Notes: generated from the letters alone by a model not told the origin. 31,950 nt of DNA from UBA3064 sp016868095 (GCA_041175665.1 JBEDEM010000039.1:1-31950); one strand, 5' to 3'. Shown: positions 8,455-16,764, counted from the stretch's first letter. Translations and numbers: made by a program.

Positions 8455-9738
8455 GGCTTCTGCCGCAAAAGCCCTGTCGGCAGCCTCAAGGGTGAAAGCG
8501 ATATCCGCCTCGCTAAGTGCCGACGAGGTGAAAAAGGCCTCAACTGTTGAAGGCGGAAAATAGATTCCCTGCTCAAGCATGCGGTGAAAAAAGCGCTTGA
8601 AGGCTTCACTGTCCTGAGACTGGATGTCTGCAAAATTCTTCGGCGCCTGCGACATAAAGTACATGCCTGCCATGCCTCCGACACTGCGCGCACTAAAGGC
8701 AACCCGGTGTTTTGCTGCAGCTGCGATCAGCCCTTTTACGAGCCTTGTTGTTTTCTTAGATAGATCTGCGAAAAAGCCAGGCTCAGCGATGAGATCGAGT
8801 GTTGCAAGACCTGCTGCCATGGCAATCGGATTACCCGATAAGGTACCCGCCTGATACACCGGCCCAAGCGGTGCCATATGTTCCATGACCGAGGCTGGTC
8901 CACCAAATGCTCCGACGGGCATGCCACCACCGATAACCTTGCCAAAGGCAGATAGGTCGGGCGTGATACCGGTGACTTCCTGAGCGCCGCCCAAGGCCAC
9001 ACGAAAGCCACTCATGACCTCATCGAAAATCAGTAATGCGCCATCGTCGCGACAAATCGCCTGCAAACCCTCAAGAAAACCATCGTCGGGCATCATCAAA
9101 TTCATATTGCCTGGCAGTGGCTCGACCATGACGCAAGCGATCTGATGCGGATACTGTTCAAAAAATGCTTGCACACTTGGCAAATCGTTATAACTTGCAA
9201 CTAGCGTATGCTGAGCAAGATCGGCGGGCACGCCAGCCGAGCTCGGCGTACCGAAGGCGAGTGCACCCGAGCCTGCCTTCACCAAAAGGCTGTCAGCAGT
9301 CCCGTGGTAACAGCCTTCAAATTTAATAATTTTCGTCCGTCCCGTAGCACCGCGCGCAAGGCGGAGCGCAGACATCGCGGCCTCAGTACCTGAGCTTGTG
9401 AATCTCACCCGCTCAATATGTGGGTGCAAGGCCTTAATCCGTTCGGCAAGCTCAGTTTCCATCACATTAGGTGCACCGTAGGACAGACCTCGGGTTGCAG
9501 CATCCTGAACCGCTTTGACCACTTTGGGGTGCGATTGGCCAACAATCATAGGCCCCCACGATCCGAGATAATCAATATAGCGTTGCCCTTCAACATCCCA
9601 CATGTAAGCGCCTTCTGCACGCTCGATAAAGCGTGGTATGCCACCAACCGCTCTAAACGCTCGAACAGCACTGTTGACGCCACCCACCAAACTTTGTTGT
9701 GCTCTTGCGAACTCGGCCGCATTGCTACCTATCGTCAT
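8449..9738 (-). CDS. hemL: Glutamate-1-semialdehyde 2,1-aminomutase
   Basis: PLP enzyme that converts glutamate-1-semialdehyde to 5-aminolevulinate, the last step of the C5 route to tetrapyrroles. The protein is 429 residues from ATG 9738 and matches the family along its length. Visible features: SSGTEAAMSALRLARG (phosphate binding), FDEVMSGFR (the Asp that contacts the pyridine), and the PLP-binding Lys267 in SAFGKVIGGGMPVGA. ATG 9738 is preferred to GTG 9747 because AGGGGAG lies about 8 bases before the ATG and would overlap the GTG. It converges on fabI and is divergent from the crotonase gene. Together with hemH at 15593-16714 it provides haem synthesis functions, but the two are not in one operon. 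Confidence 0.96.
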   Translation of the reverse strand: MTIGSNAAEFARAQQSLVGGVNSAVRAFRAVGGIPRFIERAEGAYMWDVEGQRYIDYLGSWGPMIVGQSHPKVVKAVQDAATRGLSYGAPNVMETELAERIKALHPHIERVRFTSSGTEAAMSALRLARGATGRTKIIKFEGCYHGTADSLLVKAGSGALAFGTPSSAGVPADLAQHTLVASYNDLPSVQAFFEQYPHQIACVMVEPLPGNMNLMMPDDGFLEGLQAICRDDGALLIFDEVMSGFRVALGGAQEVTGITPDLSAFGKVIGGGMPVGAFGGPASVMEHMAPLGPVYQAGTLSGNPIAMAAGLATLDLIAEPGFFADLSKKTTRLVKGLIAAAAKHRVAFSARSVGGMAGMYFMSQAPKNFADIQSQDSEAFKRFFHRMLEQGIYFPPSTVEAFFTSSALSEADIAFTLEAADRAFAAEAA

Positions 9739-9769
9739 TTGCTTCACTCCCCTCGCTTATCGGATCGCG

Positions 9770-9794
9770 GGCGATCGCAAGCACTTGCTTCGCC
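9770..9794. promoter_or_regulatory. Interrupted inverted repeat between divergent hemL and crotonase genes
   Basis: GGCGA (9770-9774) pairs with TCGCC (9790-9794), and inside it GCAAG (9777-9781) pairs with CTTGC (9784-9788) around a CA centre, with a small asymmetric bulge. About ten pairs in 25 bases are unlikely to be chance in such a short divergent region. It could be an operator for a dimeric regulator. No regulator can be named. Confidence 0.4.
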
Positions 9795-9854
9795 AGCACT
9801 GATGCAACGAGAATAACCCGTTTTCATATCGGCTGGCCATCAAAGGAGAACGCC

Positions 9855-10652
9855 TTGGAACAACAGCAAGCCAATCTGGGTCGTATTGACGTCGTCGCTG
9901 AGGGTCATTGCCTGGTTATCAAAATCAATCGGCCTGAAAAGCGAAACGGCTTTACCCCTGAAATGGGCTTGGCGCTAGCGCAAGCCTATACACGACTCGA
10001 GCATGATCCCGACTTGCGGGTTGGCGTCTTATGTGCCGAAGGCGAGCATTTCACCGGTGGCCTCGACCTGCCTCGATGGGCTGAGGCAATGCGCGAAGGC
10101 CGCTCGATGTGGCCTGTCGAGCTGGTTGACCCCTTTGACTTGCGCGAACCCAGACGCAGCAAGCCGGTTGTTGCGGCAGTTCAAGGCATTTGCTACACGC
10201 TTGGCATCGAGTTGATGCTTGCTGCCGATATGGTGGTTGCCGCGGATAACTGCAGGTTTTCGCAACTTGAAGTCAAGCGGGGGATTATGGCCACCGGCGG
10301 AGCCACAGTCCGGATGGCTGAGCGCGCTGGTACGGGTACAGCCCTATACCATCTGCTTGTCGCTGGCGAATTTGGCGCGCAAGAGGCCCTGCGCGTGGGT
10401 TATGTTCAAGAAATTGTTCCAGCCGAGAAGCTTTTTGCCCGTGCGCGCGAGCTTGCTGAGCTTATTGCTGCAAACGCGCCTTTGGCGGTCGTTGCTAGCA
10501 GGCGCAATGTGCTTTTGTCGGTTGAGCATGGACGCGATCAAGCCATTGCAGCGTTCCGAAATGTGCAATCCGCGCTTGCAGCGTCTGAAGATGCTTCAGA
10601 AGGCATCGCTTCGTTTAAAGAGCGCCGGCCTGCAGTGTTTAAGGGGCGGTAG
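9855..10652 (+). CDS. Enoyl-CoA hydratase/isomerase (crotonase) family protein
   Basis: Crotonase-fold protein acting on acyl-CoA thioesters; the exact reaction cannot be told. The start is TTG 9855, preceded by AAAGGAG about 6 bases away, giving 265 residues. The frame is open further upstream but that part has no family resemblance. Both glutamates used by true hydratases are present: Glu119 in GIELMLAADM and Glu139 in FSQLEV. The oxyanion-hole segments are FTGGLDL (about 67-73) and TLGIEL (115-120). A loop (about 74-100) with REGRSMWPVEL is longer than in fatty-acid oxidation hydratases. The next gene, 20 bases on, encodes a hot-dog dehydratase, so the pair probably handles one acyl-CoA or acyl-ACP substrate. 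Confidence 0.88.
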   Translation: MEQQQANLGRIDVVAEGHCLVIKINRPEKRNGFTPEMGLALAQAYTRLEHDPDLRVGVLCAEGEHFTGGLDLPRWAEAMREGRSMWPVELVDPFDLREPRRSKPVVAAVQGICYTLGIELMLAADMVVAADNCRFSQLEVKRGIMATGGATVRMAERAGTGTALYHLLVAGEFGAQEALRVGYVQEIVPAEKLFARARELAELIAANAPLAVVASRRNVLLSVEHGRDQAIAAFRNVQSALAASEDASEGIASFKERRPAVFKGR

Positions 10653-10672
10653 TAAGCGTAAGGAGCGCAAAG

Positions 10673-11722
10673 GTGATAAGCGAAAGCAATCAAAACAATA
10701 TCGATCTAGTATCTTTGAAGGCATGGATTGGTCGCAGCGAATTTGCCCAGGATCGAGTCGATCAACAAAGGGTTCAACAACTTGCCGCAAGTCTCGATTT
10801 AGATCACAAGGTGTTTCAGCAGACTGGCGTACTGCCTCCTCTCTGGCACTGGATCTTTGCAACGCCGATTTCAGCGATGCATCAGGCAGGACCTGATGGT
10901 CATACCGCTAGGGGTGGATTTTTGCCCCCTGTCCCGCTTCCACGCCGCATGTGGGCAGGAAGCAGGTTGCAGTGGCATGAGGACTTCACGATCGGAGATC
11001 CGATCAGCCGGCAGTCAACCGTCCGCTCGATCGAATCGAAGTCAGGTCGCAGCGGTCAGCTTGTATTCGTAACAGTGAAGCATCAGTGGAAGCGTGGCGA
11101 TCAGCTTGTCATCGATGAAGAGCACGATATTGTTTATCGTGATATTCCAAATATCGAATCGCCACAGCCCAAGCCAGCATACCAGGCCACCGTCTGGCCC
11201 ATGAATTTGTTACAAGCCACAGAACTTGCTGCAAGCAAGGGTTCCGAAGCAGTGCGATGCACAATGCAAGCCGACGAAGTTTTATTGTTTCGCTATTCGG
11301 CACTCACTTTTAACAGCCATAAAATTCACTACGATCGTCGCCATTGTATTGACGTTGAGAAGTATCCTGGTCTGATCGTGCATGGGCCCTTGATGGCGTG
11401 TTTAATGGGCACACTTGCATGGTTTCAGGCAGGATCCAAAAGACCAGCCTTCTTTGCCTTTCGTGCGCTATCGCCTGTCTTTGATGGCGACCCCGTTGAC
11501 GTCATTGCAAAGCCTTCGAGGTCATTGACCAAGGAGAGCTTGCTTTTTTCACAGCTATCAAACCGCGGGCATGACCCTGCTATGCAAAACAACAAGGGGG
11601 GGCTCGAGCAAGCGATTCAGATCACTGACTGTGCCATCGAAAAGACCGATGGGAGCCTGGCCATGCAGGCTCAAATGGCTTGGGAAAAAAGAAAGATTAA
11701 AGAGGGATCAATATTAAGTTAA
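10673..11722 (+). CDS. HTD2/FAS1-like (MaoC-type) double hot-dog dehydratase
   Basis: A 349-residue protein with two hot-dog halves, of the FAS1-like dehydratase / mesaconyl-C4-CoA hydratase group. The N-terminal half (about 15-160) includes the LPRRMWAGSR and HQWKRGDQLVIDEE stretches. The C-terminal half holds the signature RYSALTFNSHKIHYDR with Asn214, His216, His219 and Asp221, the group's counterpart of the MaoC catalytic Asp/His, followed by YPGLIVHGPLMACLM. The start is GTG 10673 with AGGAG 7 bases upstream. It probably hydrates or dehydrates a 3-hydroxyacyl/enoyl thioester together with the crotonase just upstream. Its TAA is immediately followed by the complement of the dnaJ stop, leaving no space for a terminator. 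The specific substrate is unknown. Confidence 0.83.
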   Translation: MISESNQNNIDLVSLKAWIGRSEFAQDRVDQQRVQQLAASLDLDHKVFQQTGVLPPLWHWIFATPISAMHQAGPDGHTARGGFLPPVPLPRRMWAGSRLQWHEDFTIGDPISRQSTVRSIESKSGRSGQLVFVTVKHQWKRGDQLVIDEEHDIVYRDIPNIESPQPKPAYQATVWPMNLLQATELAASKGSEAVRCTMQADEVLLFRYSALTFNSHKIHYDRRHCIDVEKYPGLIVHGPLMACLMGTLAWFQAGSKRPAFFAFRALSPVFDGDPVDVIAKPSRSLTKESLLFSQLSNRGHDPAMQNNKGGLEQAIQITDCAIEKTDGSLAMQAQMAWEKRKIKEGSILS

Positions 11723-12775
11723 TTACTTAAAAAAATCCTTCACTTTATCGGTCCAGGACTTTTCCTTGGGGCTATGTCTATCGTTATCCAATAAAGACCG
11801 ATCCAGTTCGGCAAGCAATTCGCGTTGACGATCCGTCAGCCGGACCGGTGTTTCGATTTCAATATGGGCATATAAATCGCCGACTTCTTGTGAGCGCACA
11901 CCTTTGATGCCCTTGGCCTTTAAGCGCAATTTCCGCCCAGGCTGAGTGCCCTCTGGCAGATCGATTTCAACACTGCCATCAAGCGTGCCGTCGCGCTGAA
12001 ACACCGGATGCTCGCGAACATGGATTTCAACATACAGGTCTCCCGAAGGCCCACCGTTTACGCCAGGCTCGCCGTTGCCTGAAGAGCGGATACGCATGCC
12101 ATCATCGATACCCGCTGGAATTTTCACTTCGAGGGTTTTAGTCCGCTTGGTGCGGCCCACACCATCACAACTGGTGCAAGGATGCGGAATCATCCGCCCG
12201 GTGCCATGACAGGTTGGGCATGTTTGCTGAATCGAGAAAAAACCTTGCTGAGCACGAACATTGCCAGAGCCCCCGCAGGTGCCGCAGGTTTCTGGTTTTG
12301 TTCCAGGCTTTGCACCGCTGCCCGAGCAGGTGTCGCACTTCTCCCAAGAAGGTACCCTGATTTCGGTGGCAAACCCGCGGGCCGCCTGCTCAAGACTTAT
12401 CTCCATCGAATAACGAAGATCTGCACCGCGATAAACGTTGCTTCGACCACCGCGTTGCCCGCGACCGCCGAAAATGTCCCCAAAAATATCACCAAACACA
12501 TCGGCGAAATCCGCCCCACCGCGACCAAATCCACCACCACCTTGCGATGGGTCGAGCCCGGCGTGGCCAAAACGATCATAGGTCTCACGCTTTTGTGCAT
12601 CCGATAGCACAGCGTAGGCTTCATTGAGCTCTTTGAACTTATCCTCGGCTGACTTATCACCCGGATTGCGGTCCGGGTGAAGCTTCATTGCCAGCTTTCG
12701 ATAAGCTTTCTTGATGTCGTCGTCGCTGCCGTTTTTGGCTACGCCTAACACCTCGTAATAATCACGTTTGGCCAT
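11723..12775 (-). CDS. dnaJ: Chaperone DnaJ with a short second C-terminal domain
   Basis: Co-chaperone that binds unfolded protein and stimulates the DnaK ATPase. The J domain (1-70) has HPD at 33-35. It is followed by a Gly/Phe region (about 75-112), CTD I and the zinc region with four CxxCxGxG-type repeats (147-207), all in place. The protein is 350 residues against about 375 for the family. The loss is local: EHPVFQRDG (to residue 263) runs straight into TLDGSVEIDLPEG. E. coli DnaJ has 23 residues between the equivalent segments, covering the first strand and the ALGGEIEVP segment of CTD II. The frame is kept, equivalent to 69 bases missing at 11986/11987. The C-terminal KSWTDKVKDFFK is normal. 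It lies 19 bases after dnaK and is probably co-transcribed with it. Confidence 0.96.
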   Translation of the reverse strand: MAKRDYYEVLGVAKNGSDDDIKKAYRKLAMKLHPDRNPGDKSAEDKFKELNEAYAVLSDAQKRETYDRFGHAGLDPSQGGGGFGRGGADFADVFGDIFGDIFGGRGQRGGRSNVYRGADLRYSMEISLEQAARGFATEIRVPSWEKCDTCSGSGAKPGTKPETCGTCGGSGNVRAQQGFFSIQQTCPTCHGTGRMIPHPCTSCDGVGRTKRTKTLEVKIPAGIDDGMRIRSSGNGEPGVNGGPSGDLYVEIHVREHPVFQRDGTLDGSVEIDLPEGTQPGRKLRLKAKGIKGVRSQEVGDLYAHIEIETPVRLTDRQRELLAELDRSLLDNDRHSPKEKSWTDKVKDFFK

Positions 12776-12794
12776 GTTTTACCTTCAAAGCGCT

Positions 12795-14732
12795 TCAGCC
12801 GCGTTTGACTTCCTTGAAGTCTACATCGACCACATCCTCGTCCTTCTTGTCTGCACCGGCCGTTGCACCAGCCCCTGAGGCCGCGCCCGCTGCAGCGCCA
12901 GCGGCTGCCTGCTGGGACGCAGCCATCGCCTGCGCTAGCTTTTCCGAAGCTTTCATCAAGGCTTCGACTTTGGCATCAATTTGTGCCTTGTCGTCGGTCT
13001 TCATGGCCTCCTCAGCTTCGGCAATGGCAGCCTCAATTCTTGCCTTTTCGGTTGACTCAAGGCTTGCACCCTGTTCCTCAAGCGATTTCTTGACCGAATG
13101 GATCATGGCGTCGGCCTGGTTTCGGGTGTTTGCGAGATCAACGCGCTTGCGGTCTTCATCCGCATAAGAAGCTGCTTCTTTGACCATCTTTTGCACTTCG
13201 TCCTCAGACAGTCCCGAGTTGGCTTTAATCGTGACCTTGTTTTCTTTGCCGGTGTTTTTGTCCTTAGCCGAAACATGCAAGATACCGTTGGCATCGATAT
13301 CGAAAGTAACCTCAATTTGCGGCATACCGCGTGGCGCTGCCGAAATCCCTTCCAAATTAAACTCGCCCAGCAATTTGTTGCCAGAGGCAATCTCACGCTC
13401 GCCCTGGAAGACCTTGATCGTGACGGCGGGTTGGTTGTCTTCAGCGGTTGAAAACACCTGCGAATGTTTGGTTGGGATCGTTGTGTTGCGTTTGATCATG
13501 GCGGTCATCACACCACCGAGGGTCTCGATGCCCAAAGTGAGCGGCGTAACGTCAAGTAAGAGGACATCCTTGCGATCACCTGATAGGACCGCACCCTGAA
13601 TCGCTGCGCCAACAGCTACCGCTTCATCGGGGTTGACGTCGCGACGTGGATCGCGTCCGAAAAAGGCTTTGACCTTTTCCTGGACCTTGGGCATACGCGT
13701 CATGCCGCCCACCAGGATCACATCATGAATGTCGGTGGTCTTTAAACCTGCGTCCTTGAGTGCCTTACGGCAGGGCTCAATCGTGCGCTCGACCAGCTCA
13801 TCGACCAGCGACTCAAGCTTGGCGCGAGTCATTTTCAAATTCAAATGCTTCGGACCACTTGCATCAGCAGTGATGTAGGGAAGGTTTAACTCGGTTTGCT
13901 GGCTCGAGGACAACTCGATTTTCGCTTTTTCAGCAGACTCTTTGAGTCGTTGCAATGCAAGCACATCCTTTGATAAATCAACGCCTTGCTCTTTTTTAAA
14001 CTCGGCGATGATGTAGTCGATGATGCGCTGATCGAAGTCTTCACCACCCAAAAATGTGTCACCGTTGGTAGACAGGACCTCGAACTGCTTTTCGCCGTCA
14101 ACATCGGCAATTTCAATAATTGACACATCAAAAGTGCCGCCGCCCAGGTCATAGACGGCAATCTTGCGGTCAGCACCGCCTGCCTTGTCTAAGCCGAATG
14201 CAAGCGCTGCTGCGGTGGGTTCGTTGATGATCCGCTTGACTTCGAGACCGGCAATACGCCCAGCATCCTTCGTAGCTTGACGTTGACTATCGTTGAAATA
14301 AGCGGGCACCGTGATGACTGCTTCAGTGACCTCCTCGCCCAGATAATCCTCTGCTGTCTTTTTCATCTTGCGTAAGACTTCCGCAGATATTTGTGGCGGT
14401 GCAAGACGGTCATCGCGCACCTTCACCCAGGCATCACCGTTGTCCGCTTTGACAATGCCATAGGGCATAAGACCAATGTCTTTTTGCACCTCGGGTTCGT
14501 CAAACTTACGACCGATCAAACGCTTGACCGCATACAGGGTGTTGCGAGGATTGGTAACAGCCTGGCGCTTGGCCGGCGCACCGACAAGAATCTCACCATC
14601 TTCCATATACGCAACGATCGATGGGGTCGTCCTTGCGCCTTCGGCGTTTTCAATCACCTTGGCGCTTCCGCCCTCGATGACCGCGAGACAGCTATTGGTG
14701 GTGCCGAGGTCAATACCTATAATTTTTGCCAT
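12795..14732 (-). CDS. dnaK: Molecular chaperone DnaK (Hsp70)
   Basis: ATP-driven chaperone working with DnaJ and GrpE, 645 residues, full length. The N-terminal ATPase domain has IGIDLGTTNSC at the start, the PAYFNDSQRQATKDAG block, IINEPTAAALAFGLDK, and the phosphate motif DLGGGTFDVS. The interdomain linker appears as DVLLLDVTPLTLGIET. The substrate domain and helical lid follow, then an Ala/Gly-rich tail with the usual ending DVVDVDFKEVKR. It starts 95 bases after grpE, and a sigma-32-like promoter is seen in that gap, so dnaK can be induced separately from grpE. Nothing unusual in the protein. Confidence 0.99.
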   Translation of the reverse strand: MAKIIGIDLGTTNSCLAVIEGGSAKVIENAEGARTTPSIVAYMEDGEILVGAPAKRQAVTNPRNTLYAVKRLIGRKFDEPEVQKDIGLMPYGIVKADNGDAWVKVRDDRLAPPQISAEVLRKMKKTAEDYLGEEVTEAVITVPAYFNDSQRQATKDAGRIAGLEVKRIINEPTAAALAFGLDKAGGADRKIAVYDLGGGTFDVSIIEIADVDGEKQFEVLSTNGDTFLGGEDFDQRIIDYIIAEFKKEQGVDLSKDVLALQRLKESAEKAKIELSSSQQTELNLPYITADASGPKHLNLKMTRAKLESLVDELVERTIEPCRKALKDAGLKTTDIHDVILVGGMTRMPKVQEKVKAFFGRDPRRDVNPDEAVAVGAAIQGAVLSGDRKDVLLLDVTPLTLGIETLGGVMTAMIKRNTTIPTKHSQVFSTAEDNQPAVTIKVFQGEREIASGNKLLGEFNLEGISAAPRGMPQIEVTFDIDANGILHVSAKDKNTGKENKVTIKANSGLSEDEVQKMVKEAASYADEDRKRVDLANTRNQADAMIHSVKKSLEEQGASLESTEKARIEAAIAEAEEAMKTDDKAQIDAKVEALMKASEKLAQAMAASQQAAAGAAAGAASGAGATAGADKKDEDVVDVDFKEVKRG

Positions 14733-14773
14733 GATGTAATTCCTTGAAAATTCTGAAATCTAAAGTGATTTGA

Positions 14774-14802
14774 ATATGGTGGCGTCAGCCGCAGATCACA
14801 AG
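14774..14802 (-). promoter_or_regulatory. Sigma-32 (RpoH)-type heat-shock promoter of dnaK
   Basis: On the minus strand CTTGTGA (14796-14802) is followed by 14 bases and CACCATAT (14774-14781). Compared with the RpoH consensus CTTGAAA and CCCCATnT this is 5 of 7 in the -35 and one mismatch in the -10. It leaves about 35 bases of leader before the dnaK ATG. Confidence 0.65.
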
Positions 14803-14827
14803 CCCGACGCGCCCTGCTCTCTATGCT

Positions 14828-15487
14828 TTAAGCCTGAGCAACGGTGACCAGTGCGGGTCGCAAGACTCGATCGTGGATGAGGTAGCCCTTTTGTAAAACA
14901 GTGACTACATGATTGGGCGAAACCGGCGGACTCACTGAGGATCCCGACACCATGGAAATCGCTTGATGACGGTTAGGATCAAAGCGTTCGCCAACCGGTT
15001 CAATGGCTTGAAGGTGATTGCGTTCAAATGCAGCATGCAGCAGTCGTAGGGTCGCTTCAGCACCCTCTTTAAGCGTCTCGACCGTGGGTTTATCGACTTT
15101 TAATGAAAGCTCAAGACTATCGAGCACCGGAACAAGCGCCTCGGCAAATGACTCGACAGCATATTTATGCGCATTAGTCACCTCAATCGCTGTGCGCTTG
15201 CGCATGTTTTCCATGTCTGCCATACCCCTTAAGAGTTGTTCTTGCGCGCTCTTTAACTGGGCACGCAATTGCTCAAGCTCAGGCGTGGGATGTGCTGAAC
15301 CAGCTTGGACATCTGAATCAAGCATGGCGCCCTGCTGGTCTACATGGTCTGTGTCATTGAGGGCTTCAAATGACAGCGTGCTCGACTGATCCTGACTGGC
15401 TGTCGTCTGTGGATCGGGTTTAGCCTTGTCGCTTGCGGCCCCCCCGGCGTCGGCAGACTGGGGATCATTTGCGGAGGAATTTGACAT
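14828..15487 (-). CDS. grpE: Nucleotide exchange factor GrpE
   Basis: Releases ADP from DnaK so the chaperone cycle can continue. The 219-residue protein has a polar, acidic N-terminal third (about 1-70) that looks disordered. A long coiled coil follows, LEQLRAQLKSAQEQLLRGMADMEN then RKRTAIEV, and then the C-terminal beta domain with EPVGERFDPNRHQAISMV, the most conserved part of GrpE, and GYLIHDRVLRPALVTVAQA at the end. It stands directly upstream of dnaK in the order hemH-grpE-dnaK-dnaJ. A strong sigma-32 promoter precedes it. Confidence 0.98.
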   Translation of the reverse strand: MSNSSANDPQSADAGGAASDKAKPDPQTTASQDQSSTLSFEALNDTDHVDQQGAMLDSDVQAGSAHPTPELEQLRAQLKSAQEQLLRGMADMENMRKRTAIEVTNAHKYAVESFAEALVPVLDSLELSLKVDKPTVETLKEGAEATLRLLHAAFERNHLQAIEPVGERFDPNRHQAISMVSGSSVSPPVSPNHVVTVLQKGYLIHDRVLRPALVTVAQA

Positions 15488-15522
15488 CGTTTTGACCTTG
15501 AAAATTCGCTAACCAATTGCGC

Positions 15523-15550
15523 ATGTGGGGCGTGATGGCCATCTTTCAAG
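15523..15550 (-). promoter_or_regulatory. Strong sigma-32 (RpoH) heat-shock promoter of grpE
   Basis: On the minus strand CTTGAAA (15544-15550), a perfect RpoH -35, is followed by 13 bases and CCCCACAT (15523-15530), one mismatch from CCCCATnT. The spacing is within the known range. Transcription would begin near 15516, about 30 bases before the grpE ATG. Confidence 0.82.
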
Positions 15551-15559
15551 TCCGTTTGG

Positions 15560-15575
15560 CGGTCAAATTCGACCG
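15560..15575. other. Inverted repeat between hemH stop and grpE heat-shock promoter
   Basis: CGGTC and GACCG flank a 6-base AT-rich centre (CGGTCAAATTCGACCG on the plus strand), 17 bases past the hemH stop. It could be a hairpin that limits read-through from hemH into grpE. There is no T-run after it, so it is not a standard intrinsic terminator, and an operator role is equally possible. Confidence 0.35.
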
Positions 15576-15592
15576 TAGAGCAATCCTTTGAC

Positions 15593-16714
15593 TTAACGAT
15601 CCGCACCAAGCGCGGCGGCGCGGCTCAAGCGCTCAGCGGCAGCAGCGTCAGACCTGGACTCCTTATCCAACGCCGACTGCCAGTCCTGCGTTGTTGCATG
15701 GATGCGTTGGGCGAGTGCCTCGATAAAGTCGGAGCGATCATTCACGCAACTGATGTATTCAAAATGTTCGCCTCCTGCTTCCAAAAAAGCGTGCTTCGCC
15801 TCCTGAGCGATTTCTTCAAGGGTCTCCAAGCAATCGGCGACAAAACCCGGACAAAAAACGTCAACGCGTTTGACGCCTTCTTTGGCCAGGGCAATGAGAC
15901 TGGGCTCGGTATAAGGTTGTAACCACTCGGCGCGGCCAAATCGCGACTGAAAAGTGAGCTGGTAGGCATCTGGAGCCAAGCCAAGCGCCTGGGCCAACAA
16001 TCGCGCCGTCACGTGGCACTCGCAATGGTAGGGATCGCCAAGAAGCAAGCTGCGTTTGGGCACCCCGTGAAAGCTGAAAACAAGCTTGTCGCCACGCCCC
16101 TTTTCTTCCCAATGTTGGCGGATACGAGCAGCCAAGGATTCGATATAAGCAGGATCACGATGAAAGCCCCTAACCATCCGAAGCTCGGGCAGGTTGCGCC
16201 AGCGCTTTAGCTCCGTAAATACCTCATCCCAAACGGTTGCAGTCGTCGACGCTGCGTACTGGGGGTATAGGGGTAAAACAAGCAAGCGCTGCATCCCCTG
16301 CTCACGCAGCTCACGCATCACGCGGACAATCGAAGGTTCGCCATAACGCATTGCATATCGAACCTCAAGACCTGGAAAGCTCGATTGCATCCGCTGTGCC
16401 AGGGCCTTGGCCTGGGATTCGGTGTGTAAGGCAAGTGGTGAACCCCGCTCGGTCCAAATCGAGGCGTATTTCTTGGCAGAAGCAGCGGGGCGGAAGCGCA
16501 AGATAATGCCGTGGAGAATCATCATCCACAGCAGGCGGGGAATCTCAACCACGCGTGGATCCGACAAGAACTGTGCGAGATAGCGCCTTACCGCGGCCGG
16601 CTCTGCAGCCTCGGGCGTGCCTAATTGCACCATCAAGACCGCGTCGATCGGCTTTTGGTTGTGGCGAAAAGAAGACGAGGCGCTGAACCTCGAGGATGGC
16701 TTGGCCTCAGACAT
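15593..16714 (-). CDS. hemH: Ferrochelatase
   Basis: Inserts Fe2+ into protoporphyrin IX to make protohaem, the last step of haem synthesis. The protein is 373 residues, normal for betaproteobacterial HemH. Features: the N-terminal VLMVQLGTPEA, the PLYPQYAASTTATVWDE segment, the active-site block SFHGVPKR with the metal-binding His216, the Cys-containing GDPYHCECHVTA segment, and FCPGFVADCLETLEEI with the conserved Glu pair. The N-terminal 20 residues are polar and poorly conserved. The gene lies between hrcA and grpE on the same strand, a common arrangement in Burkholderiales. The 50-base gap to hrcA holds no clear promoter or terminator. Confidence 0.98.
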   Translation of the reverse strand: MSEAKPSSRFSASSSFRHNQKPIDAVLMVQLGTPEAAEPAAVRRYLAQFLSDPRVVEIPRLLWMMILHGIILRFRPAASAKKYASIWTERGSPLALHTESQAKALAQRMQSSFPGLEVRYAMRYGEPSIVRVMRELREQGMQRLLVLPLYPQYAASTTATVWDEVFTELKRWRNLPELRMVRGFHRDPAYIESLAARIRQHWEEKGRGDKLVFSFHGVPKRSLLLGDPYHCECHVTARLLAQALGLAPDAYQLTFQSRFGRAEWLQPYTEPSLIALAKEGVKRVDVFCPGFVADCLETLEEIAQEAKHAFLEAGGEHFEYISCVNDRSDFIEALAQRIHATTQDWQSALDKESRSDAAAAERLSRAAALGADR

Positions 16715-16764
16715 AGTCCAAGGGTAACCGATGCTGTAATGCCCAAGTGTGGCATGGGCCTACT

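Noticed and set aside
8277..8702. Minus-strand reading frame across the 23-bp repeats (141 codons)
   Set aside because: It overlaps fabI and hemL in another frame. Its Pro/Arg-rich repeats only reflect the tandem DNA, and 23 is not a multiple of 3.
12805..13167. Plus-strand frame of 120 codons opposite the dnaK tail
   Set aside because: It is antisense to the Ala/Gly-rich coding tail of dnaK, with composition to match, and has no RBS or recognisable domain.
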